A stretch of 64,000 bases of DNA, from contig CM060107.1 in the NCBI GenBank assembly GCA_030522415.1, positions 22,542,071 to 22,606,070 on the forward strand. Reading direction: 5' to 3'. Positions 20,936 to 31,775 of the stretch are shown in pieces. Under the pieces are notes generated by a model that was not told the origin of the DNA, did not search any database, and saw only the letters and a list, made by a program, of their open reading frames with translations. Positions within the stretch are counted from its first letter, which is position 1. The number at the start of each line of letters is the position of its first letter. This DNA comes from Channallabes apus. Taxonomy: Eukaryota > Chordata > Actinopteri > Siluriformes > Clariidae. A program made the translations under genes and the position numbers.

Positions 20936-21517
20936 CAATGATACAAACATGACTGAGCAAAAAAAAAAGAAAAATAATGTTACATAGGCAAAAAATAGCA
21001 CAGATACACATGAGCAGAAGTTTTTATGGTTGTTTTCCATTGTCTCTATGGCATAATAATAATATGCTCATTTTGAGAGCTCTACATTTTTGTGAGGTCA
21101 TTCCCATGTTCTGTTAATAATAAAATTTGCGCTATAAAAGCGATGATAAATTCCGTTCTACCAGACATCCCCCAAACCAAATTCTTGTTTGATGTCTAAA
21201 GCCTCTCTGTTAACCCACAAGCCATCCACATAAGAACATATATTTTTTGACCTATACTATTCTGACCTATAATCATTGACCTATACCAGTGGTTCTCAAA
21301 CTTTTTCTGTCATTCCCCACTTAAGGGGGTGAGCGAATTTTCAAGCCCCACTTGTCAACAAAATAATAACGAAATCGACCAAGTTTACTGTTTATTGAAA
21401 TATCAATTCCTAAACCAATACAATCAAACACCACCAAGTTAAAAAAAGATAAAATACACGTGCAATTGTTATAAAAGGCTTACGTTGTCACTTATCTTTG
21501 CATAATTGACCCCATGT

Positions 21518-21826
21518 TTATTGGCTGCTCAGCAATCGTTTGTAGTTTTTTTTGCACTGGCCAATTCTGTATGCAACTTTGAATGAAGCCATTTGTGCTT
21601 TGCTGTCCACTGATTCAGATTTTACCATGCGATTATCCTGCTGTCTGTATTCTGCCAGCTTTCTTTCAAAGACGTCCAGTGGTTTATTAACGTGACTGGA
21701 GTGTGTTGTCTCTAAGTGTCTTCCTAATTTGTTGGGTCTCATGCGGTCTGCTGCCAGCGGTTTAAGACACAAAACACACACAAAACTCTTCTGCCCCCAC
21801 CATCCCCACCATGAATCCAAGCTCAA
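21518..21826 (-). pseudogene. Charlie-type hAT transposase N-terminal part
   Basis: VCVLCLKPLAADRMRPNKLG and RHLETTHSSHVNKP form a BED-type zinc finger (C-x2-C...H-x4-H), followed by DVFERKLAEYRQQ and SKAQMASFKVAYRIGQCKK, the conserved first segment of Charlie/ZBED-like transposases. The open frame is 102 codons and ends before the catalytic core. Confidence 0.8.
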
Positions 21827-21838
21827 GATAGGCTACAT

Positions 21839-22400
21839 TAGGGGTGGGCGATACAACCAAAATCTTCTATCACGGTAGAAGCAATTTTCTAACTCAATAA
21901 TGATATATAACACAATATAGCAATTTGTATCTGAAAATGCATAAATAAAAATTCAAACACAAAGAAACTGTTTTACATAATGTAATTTTATTTAAACTGT
22001 GATTTGCTGAGGTTTGCCGCATTTTTTTACTTTGGCCATATTCGTTTGGATGTTTGTATTTCAGATTATAGAAAAGGTTTGATGTGTTTCCACCACTTGT
22101 TAAAACAGTGCACTTGCGTACCTTGCAAATCACGTTCATCTCATTCGTATCACTTTTCTTTTACCCAAACCAATTCCACACCACAGACGAGGCATATTTT
22201 TTCTTTACAATCTCCTCCTTGTTGGTTTTGTCACATGTAAGCAAACTCACTGCTGCTGCAGCGTCTTCTTCCATTGTCGAAGTGTATGTGAAGCCAAACA
22301 CATCAAAAGTGGGACGAAACCGCGGCACCCGATTGAACCAAATATCTGCGCAAATGCAGCGCAGCGCGACTATCTGGATACCGCAGTGATGATCTGGTTT
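21839..22400 (-). mobile_element. second hAT fragment nested in the Charlie-like element
   Basis: The left end AGGGGTGGGCGATACAACCA is a known type of fish hAT terminus. On the minus strand it carries a BED-finger reading frame (21894-22290). No matching right end was found near 22400, so this copy is truncated or continues into the hairpin at 22422-22654. Confidence 0.6.
21894..22290 (-). pseudogene. BED-finger exon of the nested hAT
   Basis: First part MEEDAAAAVSLLTCDKTNKE then KKKYASSVVWNWFG; after a frameshift VICKVRKCTVLTSGGNTSNL and FYNLKYKHPNEYGQS. The Cys, Cys, His pattern fits a BED DNA-binding finger as in ZBED-type transposases. One frameshift separates the two halves. Confidence 0.7.
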
Positions 22401-22421
22401 ATTTGCGCAGCCCGATGGATC

Positions 22422-22654
22422 GCGCAGCGCCGCTCGATTCACAAACCTGCGCGACCCGCTCTGTTTTATTTAAAAACAATTCATTTAAAATGTCAGGACT
22501 GTTTAATATTGTTTCCGCCTTGCCATGTCTGGATTGTACGTGCGCATACCAGCGGGGTAAAATGTATTTTGATGGTCAGCGCGGTTTATTTCTGTCAGAG
22601 TCGCGCAGTGTTGCCCAGTGGCTCGCGCAGGTTTGTGATTCGAGCAGCGCAGCT
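22422..22654. repeat. ~35-bp GC-rich inverted repeat, ~165-bp loop
   Basis: CGCTCGATTCACAAACCTGC (22431-22450) pairs with GCAGGTTTGTGATTCGAGCA (22628-22647); flanking GCGCAGCGC and GCGCGA bases extend both arms. It could fold into a strong hairpin. Not part of any transposon body I recognise. Confidence 0.7.
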
Positions 22655-22949
22655 CAAGTTTGTCCGACGTTAAACCATTATTGTTCCACTATGGTTCCAC
22701 TTTTTCTCCCGGCCCACAACTGATGTTATTTTAAATGTACTTGTATTAATGATCCATTTATTTGTGTGTGATTGTTTTGAGCGTACGCTCTTCATTATCA
22801 GTAAAGAAAAGCATGAATTAGAATAGGTACTTTCCTGTTTTTCCTCCCGTTCATTGTGCCCCACCTGTCATGTCTGTATTCCCCACTAGTGGGGCGCGCC
22901 CCACAGTTTGAGAACCACTGACCTATACTATGTTGCTGCCATGGATCTG

Positions 22950-23185
22950 TGCCACTTAAGTTTTAGGGTTAAGACACGAAGGTCAGCTGTTCTGAATAGT
23001 CCTTGCGTGAACAGTATTGTCAAGTGCATTTGCAAAACCTATCAAACGCCATGATGAAACTGGCTCTCAGGAACAGCATGCCAGGAAAGCAAAATGAAAA
23101 GCTACCTTTGTTGCGAAGAAGAAGACTTTAGCAGACAGGAGAAGTAGCAGACACATCTCAATATCATCTGTTCAAAAAAGATTAT
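22950..23185 (+). mobile_element. Tc1-type transposase-start fragment
   Basis: CGAAGGTCAGCTGTTCTGAA, GCAAAACCTATCAAACGCCA and TGATGAAACTGGCTCTCAGG follow the start of a fish Tc1 transposase gene (helix-turn-helix region), then AGACACATCTCAATATCATC. It is collinear with 100-300 of this window. No ends and no open frame. Confidence 0.75.
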
Positions 23186-23186
23186 A

Positions 23187-23189
<3 letters not shown>

Positions 23190-23238
<49 letters not shown>
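23190..23238. repeat. AT dinucleotide microsatellite
   Basis: About 24 uninterrupted AT units. Confidence 0.95.
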
Positions 23239-23239
<1 letters not shown>

Positions 23240-23240
<1 letters not shown>

Positions 23241-26200
23241 CTTATAAACATATAACATTTATTGATTTATTCATTAATTTAGATATATTTTTAAGACGTC
23301 AACTTTTCCAAAGCCTCTCCAGGGCTGAAAACAATTTGTTGGTTCTCCAAATTAGAGAGAGTGGAGAGACAGAGGCAGCGTCCAAGTTAAATCTCTTCAG
23401 TTTCCTTTTGCAAATGAGGCAAATAATCATCAGCTGTGAGAGGAGGCTGTGTTACAGGCCGAGTTTGTGCAAATGAAATAGAGGGATGTATTAAGCAAAC
23501 TGGCACCGCAGGGTCAACACTAACAGCTTTGGCAGAGATCCCGGCGACATCGCGTTATGCGTATTTTATACCGCATTATTGCGATTGGAACGCTATAAAA
23601 TTGAGATTAGTCAAGATTTTTGTTTAAACAGCTTGCATCCGAAACTGCGTGTATTTGTGTGTGATTTAGGGTCACATAACTAAAACTTATTTCACACATA
23701 TTAGTCTTTGCAATGTGGTATTTAGAAAATGAGTAAATTTTTTTTTTTCCTGGGAATGTTCTCTTCTCAACCTGAACAGTTAATTCAGATCATTTATAGT
23801 GCCATGGCAAACAATAGCAGAACTATTCCCTGCTGACTAAAATGGTGTGCGAGCGATGTTTTAGGTATTGAAATGTTTTGGGTTTCTGAAATTGTAAAAA
23901 GGTTGGCACTGTAAGGCCCAGTCATTTTGAAAATGGAGAAGTCTAATTATATATTATAATTAATCATTTTAATCAGGAAAATTTTACTAAATAGTTTTAT
24001 AAAACATGCAACATGCTTAAGGGATGTCATGGATTGATTAATTGTGACGTACAGTTTAACGCAAACTCAGGATTATTATTTTTTTAGATACAAATGCTAA
24101 ATAGTCTACTGCTGTGAGAATAGATTTAAGGTTCCAGTATTGAATAACTTGTTCGTATGAAGGAAAAAGCTCTTATTGGTTAATGCAATACAGCTCATTT
24201 TTCCCCCCCCTGAACACAACATTTCACTGGCCTGGGAAAAGCTGCCTTTGATTTTCATATCTTTGTTATGGTCATGCCAGATGTGGGATTCGAGTCATGC
24301 TTCAGTTACAGCCAAAAACATTTGATAATTTTTTACTCCTTTAATGCCAGATCATGCAAGCACTACGAGGCCCTTTCAGGGGAGAAAATGCTTTTTTTCC
24401 CTTATCATTATACTCGTCTTATGTCCTTAATGTTCTTTGTATTTAATAACATTTATTGTCCTACAAAAGTTTTTTAGGTCAAATATTTGGAATCTTTGTA
24501 TATATGGGTGTGACTGATACGGGAAATGGAGTGAAGAGGAGAAGCAGCATGGCTCACACGCTATCTCAGAACGCCATGTTCCAGACAAACACACCAGGTC
24601 GTGCCCTGTGCGGAAGTGTAAAGTCCCAGGCTAAAGCACTTAACGCTCCTTCCCTTCCTCAGCCCTCCCTCTAGCCTTGTTCTGGCTGCCTTTAATGGAT
24701 CTTGCGAGATATTTATCAGACAGAGGCTGTGGTGTGAATTAAGTTGTTAGGAAGGTACTTGTCAGGCACGACTGGCAGTGTTCTTGCCCAGACTGTCGAA
24801 GCTGCACTCTTCATGAGGCGAATGCTAAAGAAGTAACAATTTGTTGAAAAGGGGAACGACGAGAGATTTTTGGTTGTCAACATTTTCCATGCTTCGTCTT
24901 CAGTAATGGGATGATAAACGTCCAGATGAGTGGATGCAGCTTTCATTGATGACCAAAGGTGACCAAACAGATATTTTGGATGGCTGCTTGGCATTTTTTT
25001 TAAACTCCTCATGGTTTAGATGGATGTTTCATTTTGCAGCTGCAGGATTCCTTCAGTGTTCACGGAGACCTAGGTCAAACCTGTCTAATGTCTCCCATCA
25101 AACCCATGGGGGTTTCTTCTTGCACGAGATTTTCAACCACACCCCAGACTGTTTCAGCACTCATTTTGGGGCCAGGGCTTTTGATCGCTGGTTTGTTTTT
25201 CAAAATTTCCTCTGAATTGACACGATCGCAGAATTCACAAGTATCATTTTAGTGTGGCTTGGTTTCAAGTGGAAGGCAATGTGTTCATGCCTTGATAGCA
25301 CTCATACAGTGAAGTTTATAGGACGTGCGGGACGTCACAATGCAGGTATACATGCAAAGTCATGCAGGCTGGTACTAGCTTTGCATTAGTGCAAGCACTT
25401 GCTTCACAAAGTGAATTACAGCACTCCCAGTTCTGTAAAAGTCTTGAGTATCAGTATATCAGAAATCAACATGAGGCAAGAGCTGAAGCAGTCACGCTAC
25501 TCGTCATGAGGTGTGCGCTGCACCAGGGTTCAGTTGAAGTCAACCCAAGAGGACCGGGGATGGATTCTTTGGACTGCTCCCAGGCTCAAGAGTACCATAC
25601 ACACTTCACCAATCATAGAGAAATCTGGACTTAAACTGCACCGGGGCCAGGGTGTGAAAATGACCTCAGCGAACCACAAAAACTCAACTCAACAATATAC
25701 TCTTTCAGAAGAGTTCCCGGATCGCATTACGCTGAAAAGTACCTTTTATTGTTAAACCCATATGTTTTTAAAACATTTTTTATATTAATTTGATCGGAAC
25801 AGTGTCCATTGTATAATAGCTTTATAGCTTTGATTACATGACCTAAAGTCAGAGTGAAAAAAGAACATGCATGAGCCTGTCCGTTCTGGATGAGTGTCTG
25901 TGACTCCAGGAAAAGAGTATAGACCTCAGACACCTCTAATGCCATCTCGTAGGCTGGACAGCGTGCTTAGGATTACCTGAGAGGCAAATTGCGTAAGATG
26001 CCATTAATATCCATATAAACAGTGCTGCCTGCTCAGGCCTGTCATCCTTTTACTTTTTTCCCCCCTCCATAATGCAATCCAGAACGTGTGGCAAAAGAAT
26101 GATGAAGGAAAATGAGAAACAGAAGTGCTATCACATCTTGTTCACTGAAATAAATCACATGCAATTGAACTACACAGCACCATTACAATTTTAGGTTTCG

Positions 26201-28062
26201 AGTTAGAGCAGGCTCTCAGCCAAATCAGCTGGCTCGAGCTGTATGCTCGCTCGCTCGGTCAGACCTGAACTGTGGTTGTCTTGATGGAAGAAGAAGACAC
26301 AGACTTTGCCTGGGTCTGAGGTTTGAATGCTCCACCCAGCAATCCGATTTTTCTTTTCCTCCAGCTACTGGTTGTCTGATTTATAGAATGAAATTAGGGA
26401 CAAGTCAAAAGGACAAGAGAAGCCATTTTAGGTCATCTGCTGTTCTTTTTATGGGTGTTCATTATTTCAATCACAAGTCAGGGGCTCTGCATGGCTAATA
26501 AGAAGAAGCGTCTCGAGAGTGTTCTCCAGCCTGGTGAAGTGTGATGGTGTGAAACGGTTGGACTACATCATAGCGTTCGTGTGCGATCGTACAGTATAAG
26601 CGCACAAGAAGCTGAGTTACACATCTGGTGTTGCTCTTTTAAAGGTTGGATGATTAGTGAGGTGAACTCATTCACAAATACAGAAACTGGACCCCATTTA
26701 CTTGTCTTTATTGAAACACGGTCTCGATGTGTTATAAGCTATACTTTATCACACCTTTTTGTTCAGAGCCTTTCACTTCCAGTTTGGCTTAAATGCAGGT
26801 CACCATGTCATTGTTGCATAAGAACCTCCAGATTTCTGTATGATTAGCCTGCTCTTGGTCAAATCCCACAACTTTCCAGCTTTATCAGAGATCATAACAC
26901 TTTTGTGTGTTCTGTATTCCTCCCAAAAATCTCTCCTAATCAAATGTCCCTGCAGAGCGAAACTATTCTGGAAAGTCACAGAAAGACATGTGATTTGAAT
27001 TAGTGATGGATATACTACAGGTAAATGTCACTTTTTTTTTCAAGATGTGATTGATTTCTCCTGAGAAGCATTTTCTGTGTATGATTATACTTAATCGTGT
27101 AGCTCAAAGTAGAACACAGATTGTTTATTTGAATTGTAGACCGAATTAACGCCAAAGCCTTGGTGAAAATCTCCTGGCACAAGCATGATGTTACATCTCT
27201 AAGGAGATATCAAAAGTATGTGAGTTGTGCACAAGAGCATACATTTCTGTTTCTTTTTACTTTTATTTTTCACATGAATGGATCTTTTAAGAGGGGATAA
27301 TATTCACCACAACTTATTTCCCTCTGTAGGGTTTTCATAGAGTTATTCTTTATCTATGTATCACACACACACAAGCATGACTTGCGTCTGCTTTTTCACA
27401 GGTTTATAAATGATTGTGGTTTGACCTATTGGTCCCCTCCTATGGGAGGATCCTTCATGCATACACGACATGACATAATTATGAATTGTTACAAGAACTG
27501 CATTTGTCTTTATAAAAAAGTGACAAAGTGGAGAGAAGGCTCCAGCATTATTTCAACTGTGCGGTAGGTATTATTTCTAGAGCTGGGGTTCATAGGTAGA
27601 GAATTCCCATTGTGGTTTTTGTTTCGTCTCAATTCAGTAGCACTGATGTTTATTTATTTGTCCTAAGGAGCTGCATTTCTTATAGGTTGTGAAGCTTTAA
27701 AACTATGAACAGTGTCTAAGATACATTGAAACACTGTGTAACTAATGTCATTGATTAAATGCCTCATACAAAACAATAATATTTTTTTCCTGTTAATGTT
27801 CTGCTTTACACTCGAGTTCAGTAGGTAGCATCATTGCCCTACTCATACATAAACTCTAAAGAAAAAGAAGAATTGATACTCTTGCAAAATGCAAGTATTT
27901 GCGGTTTGTATTTTCCAAAAAATTAAGCTGTTAATCATAGGTGGACTGTCCATTCGATCCAATTAGATTTTTGCCCATTAAGATTTTCAATTCAATTCGA
28001 TTTAATAGTACTCGAGTTTAAAGTGACAGTAACTCTAAAGTATCTAATATGGATTGAAGTGC
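23240..28062. other. mostly single-copy-looking DNA, no gene called
   Basis: No transposase, SINE or LINE was recognised. Two stretches have balanced composition and might be conserved non-coding DNA: 24520-25060 (with TTTAATGGATCTTGCGAGAT) and 26170-26560. Short frames such as 24716-25012 (minus) and 25362-25634 (+) lack recognisable domains. The stretch 25330-25700 shares a loose likeness with 36700-36880. The end (27930-28060) has hAT-terminus-like TCAATTCAATTCGATTT. Confidence 0.4.
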
Positions 28063-28398
28063 TGTGTAAAACATCCATCCATCCATCCATTTTCTTCCGC
28101 TTATCCGAGGTCGGGTCGCGAGGGCAGCAGCTTCAGCAGGGATGCCCAGACTTCCCTCTCCCCGGCCACTTCTTCCAGCTCTTCTGGGGGGATCCCAAGG
28201 CGTTCCCAGGCCAGGCAAGAGACATAGTCCCTCCAGCTTGTCCTGGGTCTTCCACGGGGTCTCTTTCCGGTGGGGCGTGTCCGGAACACCTCACAAGGGA
28301 GGCGTCCAGGGGACATCCTAAATAGATTCCAAGCCACCTCATCGGCTCCTCTCGATGCGGAGGAGCAGCGGCTCTACTCTGAGCCCCTCCCGGATGAC

Positions 28399-29488
28399 TC
28401 AGCTTCTCACCCTATCTCTAAGGGAGAGCCCAGACACCCTGCGGAGGAAAATCATTTCGGCCGCTTGTATTCGGGATCTTGTTCTTTCGGTCACTACCCA
28501 GAGCTCATGACCATAGGTGAGGGTAGGAACGTAGATCGACCGGTAAATTGAGAGCTTTTCCTTTTGGCTCAGCTCCTTCTTCACCACGACGGACTGATAC
28601 AGAGCCCGCATCACTGCAGACGCTGCCCCGATCCGCCTATCGATCTCCCGTTCCATTTTACCCTCACTCGTGAACAAGACCCCGAGATACAGTACTTAAA
28701 CTCCTCCACTTGGGGCAGGATCTCATTCCCAACCCTGAGAGGTCACTCCACCCTTTTCCGGCTGAGGACCATGGCATCAGATTTGGAGGTGCTGATTCTC
28801 ATCCCAACCGCTTCACACTCGGCTGCGAACCTATCCAGTGAGAGCTGTAGGTCACAGGGTGATGAGGCCAACAGAACAACGTCATCTGCAAAAAGCAGTG
28901 ACCTAATCCTGAGCCCACCAAACTATACCCCCTCAATGCCCTGGCTGCGCCTAGAAATCCTGTCCATAAAAATTATGAACAGGATCGGTGACAAAGGGCA
29001 GCCTTGTCGGAGTCTTACTCTCACCGGAAACAGGTCCGACTTACTACCGGCAATGCGGACCAAGCTCCGACCGGACCGGACAGCCCTTAACAGGGAATCC
29101 CCGATATCCCATACCCCCGGAGTACCCCCCACAGGATTCCCCGAGGGACACGGTCGAATGCCTTCTCCAAGTCCACAAAGCACATGTAGACTGGTTGGGC
29201 AAACTCCCATGCCCCCTCCAGGACCCTGCTAAGGGTGAAGAGCTGGTCCACTGTTCCGCGACCCGGACGAAAACCACACTGCTCCTCCTGAATCCGAGGT
29301 TCGACTATCCGACGGACCCTCCTTTCCAGGACCCCTGAATAGACTTTCCCGGGGAGGCTGAGAAGTGTGATCCCTCTGTAGTTGGAACACACTCTCCGGT
29401 CCCCCTTCTTGAAGAGGGGGCTCATCGGAAGGCATGTTGGTGGAATTAAGGAGGTCTTCGAAGTACTCCCCCCGCCGTCCCACAACAT
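28399..29488 (-). pseudogene. LINE reverse transcriptase, frameshifted
   Basis: Motifs in order on the minus strand: [57 protein letters not shown] (catalytic Asp), LRQGCPLSPILFIIFMDRIS, FADD (codons at 28881-28892, catalytic Asp pair), then EIDRRIGAASAVMRALYQS and PTLTYGHELWVVTERTRSR. They fall in at least three frames, so no active protein is possible. A tail with RGRPRTSWRDYVSCLAWERL follows at 28101-28337. Confidence 0.85.
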
Positions 29489-30890
29489 CCCGAGTCGAGG
29501 TCAGCAGCGCACCATCCCCACTATACACTGTGTTGACCGTGCACTGCTTTCCCCTCCTGAGACGCCGGATGGTGGACCAGAAACTCTTCGAAGCCGTCTG
29601 GAAGTCATTCTCCAAGGCCTCCCCAAACTCATCCCACGCCGGGGTTTTTGCCTCAGTAACCACCGAAGCTGCATTCTGCTTGGCCTGCCGGTACCTATCA
29701 GCTGCCTCCGGAGTGCCACCAGCCAAAAAGGCCCAGTAAGACTCCTTCTTCAGCTTGATGGCATCCCTCACCGCCGGTGTCCGCCAACGGGTTCTTGGGT
29801 TGCCACCACGACAGGCACCGACCACCTTGCGGCCACAGCTCCGCTCGGCCGCCTCGACAATGGAGGCGCGGAACATAGTCCATTCGGACTCAATGTCCCC
29901 CACCTCCCCCAGGACATGGTTGAAGCCTTGCCGGAGATGGGAGTTGAAGCTTGTCCTGACAGGGGACTCTGCCAGACGTTCCCAGCAGACCCTCACAATA
30001 CGTTTGGATCTACCAGGCATGACCGGCATCCTACCCCGCCAACGGAGCCAACTCACCACCAGGTGGTGATCAGTTGACAGCTCCGCCCCTCTCTTCACCC
30101 GAGTGTCCAAGACATGTGGCCGCAAGTCCGACGACACGACAACAAAGTCGATCATCGAACTGCGGCCTAGGGTGTCCTGGTGCCAGGTGCACATATGGAC
30201 ACCCTTATACCTGAACATGGTGTTCGTTATGGACAATCCGTGACGAGCACAGAAGTCCAATAACAAAACACCGCTCTGGTTCAGATCGGGGGGGCCGTTC
30301 ATCCCAATCACGCCCTTCCAGGTCTCACTGTCATTGCCCACGTGAGCATTGAACTCCCCCAACAGAACGATGGAGTCCCCAGGAGTTACATTCTCTAGCG
30401 CCCCCTCTAGAGACCCCGAAAAGGGCGGGTACTCCAAACTGCCGTTCGGCGCATAAGCGCAAACAACAGTAAGGATCCGTCCCCGCACCCGAAGGCGGAG
30501 GGAGGCCACCCTCTCGTCCACTGCGGTGAACCCCAATGTACAGGCCCTGAGCTTTGGGGCAATAAGTATGCCCACCCCTGCTCGGCGCCTCTCACCGGTG
30601 GCAACTCCAGAGTAGAAGACAGTCCAGCCCCTCTCAAGGAGACTGGTTCCAGAGTCCAAGCTGTGCATCGAGGTGAGTCCCATTATATCTAGCCGGAACT
30701 TCTCAACCTCATGCACTAGCTCAGGCTCCTTCCCCAACAGAGAGGTGACATTCCATGTCCCTAGAGCCAGCTTCTGCAGCCGAGGATCAGACCGCCAAGG
30801 CCCCTGTCTTCGGCCACCGCCCAACTCACACTGCACCCGACCTCTTTGGCCCCTCCTACAAGTGGTGAGCCCATGGGAAGGGGGATCCAC
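29435..30890 (-). pseudogene. LINE AP-type endonuclease and linker region
   Basis: The enzyme nicks target DNA to prime reverse transcription. Motifs in order: [90 protein letters not shown]. The motif normally GDFNAHVG has Glu in place of the catalytic Asp. The frame is open for over 480 codons, continues through [20 protein letters not shown] and ends around [15 protein letters not shown], where it runs into the reverse transcriptase in the wrong frame because of the deletion. Confidence 0.85.
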
Positions 30891-31257
30891 GTTGCCTCTT
30901 CGGGCTGTGTCCGGCCGGGCCCCATGGGTGCAGGCCCGACCACCAGGCGCTCGTCATCGGGCCCCACCTCCAGGCCTGGCTCCAGAGGGAGACCCCGGTG
31001 ACCCACGTCCGGGTGAGGAAAAACGTTTACCAAAGTTTGACATCATCATAAGAGGTCTTTTGAACCACTCTTTGTCTGTTCCCTCACCTAGGACCAGATT
31101 GCCATGGGTGACCCTACCAGGGGCATGAAGCCCCCGACAACATAGCTCCCAGGATCATTGGGACACCGCTCATTGGGAAACCCCTCCACCACAATAAGGT
31201 GGTGTGAGGAGGATGGGTGTGTAAAACATGTAATAGATTTTTTAAACGACAGTGGTG

Positions 31258-31509
31258 TTGTGCACTGCTTTCCCCTCCTGAGATGCCGGATGGTGGACCA
31301 GAATCTCTTCGAAGCCGTCTGGAAGTCATTCTCCATGGCCCCCCCAAACTCATCCCACGCCCGGGTTTTTGCCTCAGTAACCACCGAACCGCATTCCGCT
31401 TGGCCTGCCGGTACCATCCTGTCCATATCAGGATCAGCTGTCTCCGGAGTGCCACCAGCCAAAAACGCCCAGTAAGACTCCTTTTTCAGCTTGATGGCAT
31501 CCCTCACCG
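31258..31509 (-). pseudogene. fragment of a second RTE-like LINE copy
   Basis: About 80 codons matching the linker region of the neighbouring [58 protein letters not shown]. It carries a small insertion after GGTPET (extra bases near 31415-31432) absent from the main copy. It lies outside the main copy's target duplication, so it was here first or came separately. Confidence 0.8.
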
Positions 31510-31775
31510 TTGTTGTCCAGGGTCAAGGATTTGATTCCCGTCTCGGGTCAATGTGCATGGAGTTTGCATGTTCTACCTGTGCTTGCTGGGTTTCCTCCGT
31601 ACACTCCAGTGTCTGGCCACAATCCAAAGTGTGTGTGTGTGCCCTGTGATGTATTGGCTTGGCACCCTGTCCATTTGACCTCCTTCCCTAAGTCTCCAGG
31701 GGTAGGCTTCAGGCCCCCATGACCCTGTACAGGACAGGCGATATAGAAGATGAGTGGAGGAATGAATATATATTT
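31510..31775 (+). mobile_element. tRNA-headed SINE, head missing
   Basis: From the B-box (GGATTTGATTCCCG) through GTGCTTGCTGGGTTTCCTCC to AAGTCTCCAGGGGTAGGC and a GATGAGTGGAGG end. It begins exactly at the LINE fragment edge. Confidence 0.8.

Larger units (their letters stand above)
21287..22920 (-). mobile_element. hAT (Charlie-like) element with perfect 8-bp target duplication
   Basis: CAGTGGTTCTCAAACTTTTT on the left and the complement of ACAGTTTGAGAACCACTG on the right, flanked by ACCTATAC at 21279-21286 and again at 22921-22928. The element reads on the minus strand, with a BED-finger transposase start at 21518-21826. Most of the transposase is missing and another hAT with a hairpin sits inside. 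CAGTGGTTCTCAAAC ends are typical of Charlie elements. Confidence 0.9.
28075..31217 (-). mobile_element. RTE-like non-LTR retrotransposon with 12-bp target duplication
   Basis: In minus orientation: a 5' leader (about 31200-30890), an AP-type endonuclease, reverse transcriptase, a C-terminal tail and a 3' end of GGAT tandem repeats (CATCCATCCATCC on the + strand at 28072-28090). TGTGTAAAACAT occurs at 28063-28074 and again at 31218-31229, a perfect target duplication. An internal deletion between endonuclease and reverse transcriptase, plus frameshifts, make it inactive. Clade placement (RTE) rests on the protein style and short tandem tail. Confidence 0.85.

Noticed and set aside
23190..23238. 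AT run as an origin or regulatory element
   Set aside because: It is a plain dinucleotide repeat; nothing else supports a function.
24716..25215. Overlapping frames of 98 (minus) and 93 (plus) codons
   Set aside because: Considered as an exon or transposase piece, but no motif, no splice context and both strands are equally open.
28564..30077. Long plus-strand open frames (222 and 231 codons)
   Set aside because: They are antisense to the LINE endonuclease and reverse transcriptase, whose motifs are clear on the minus strand.
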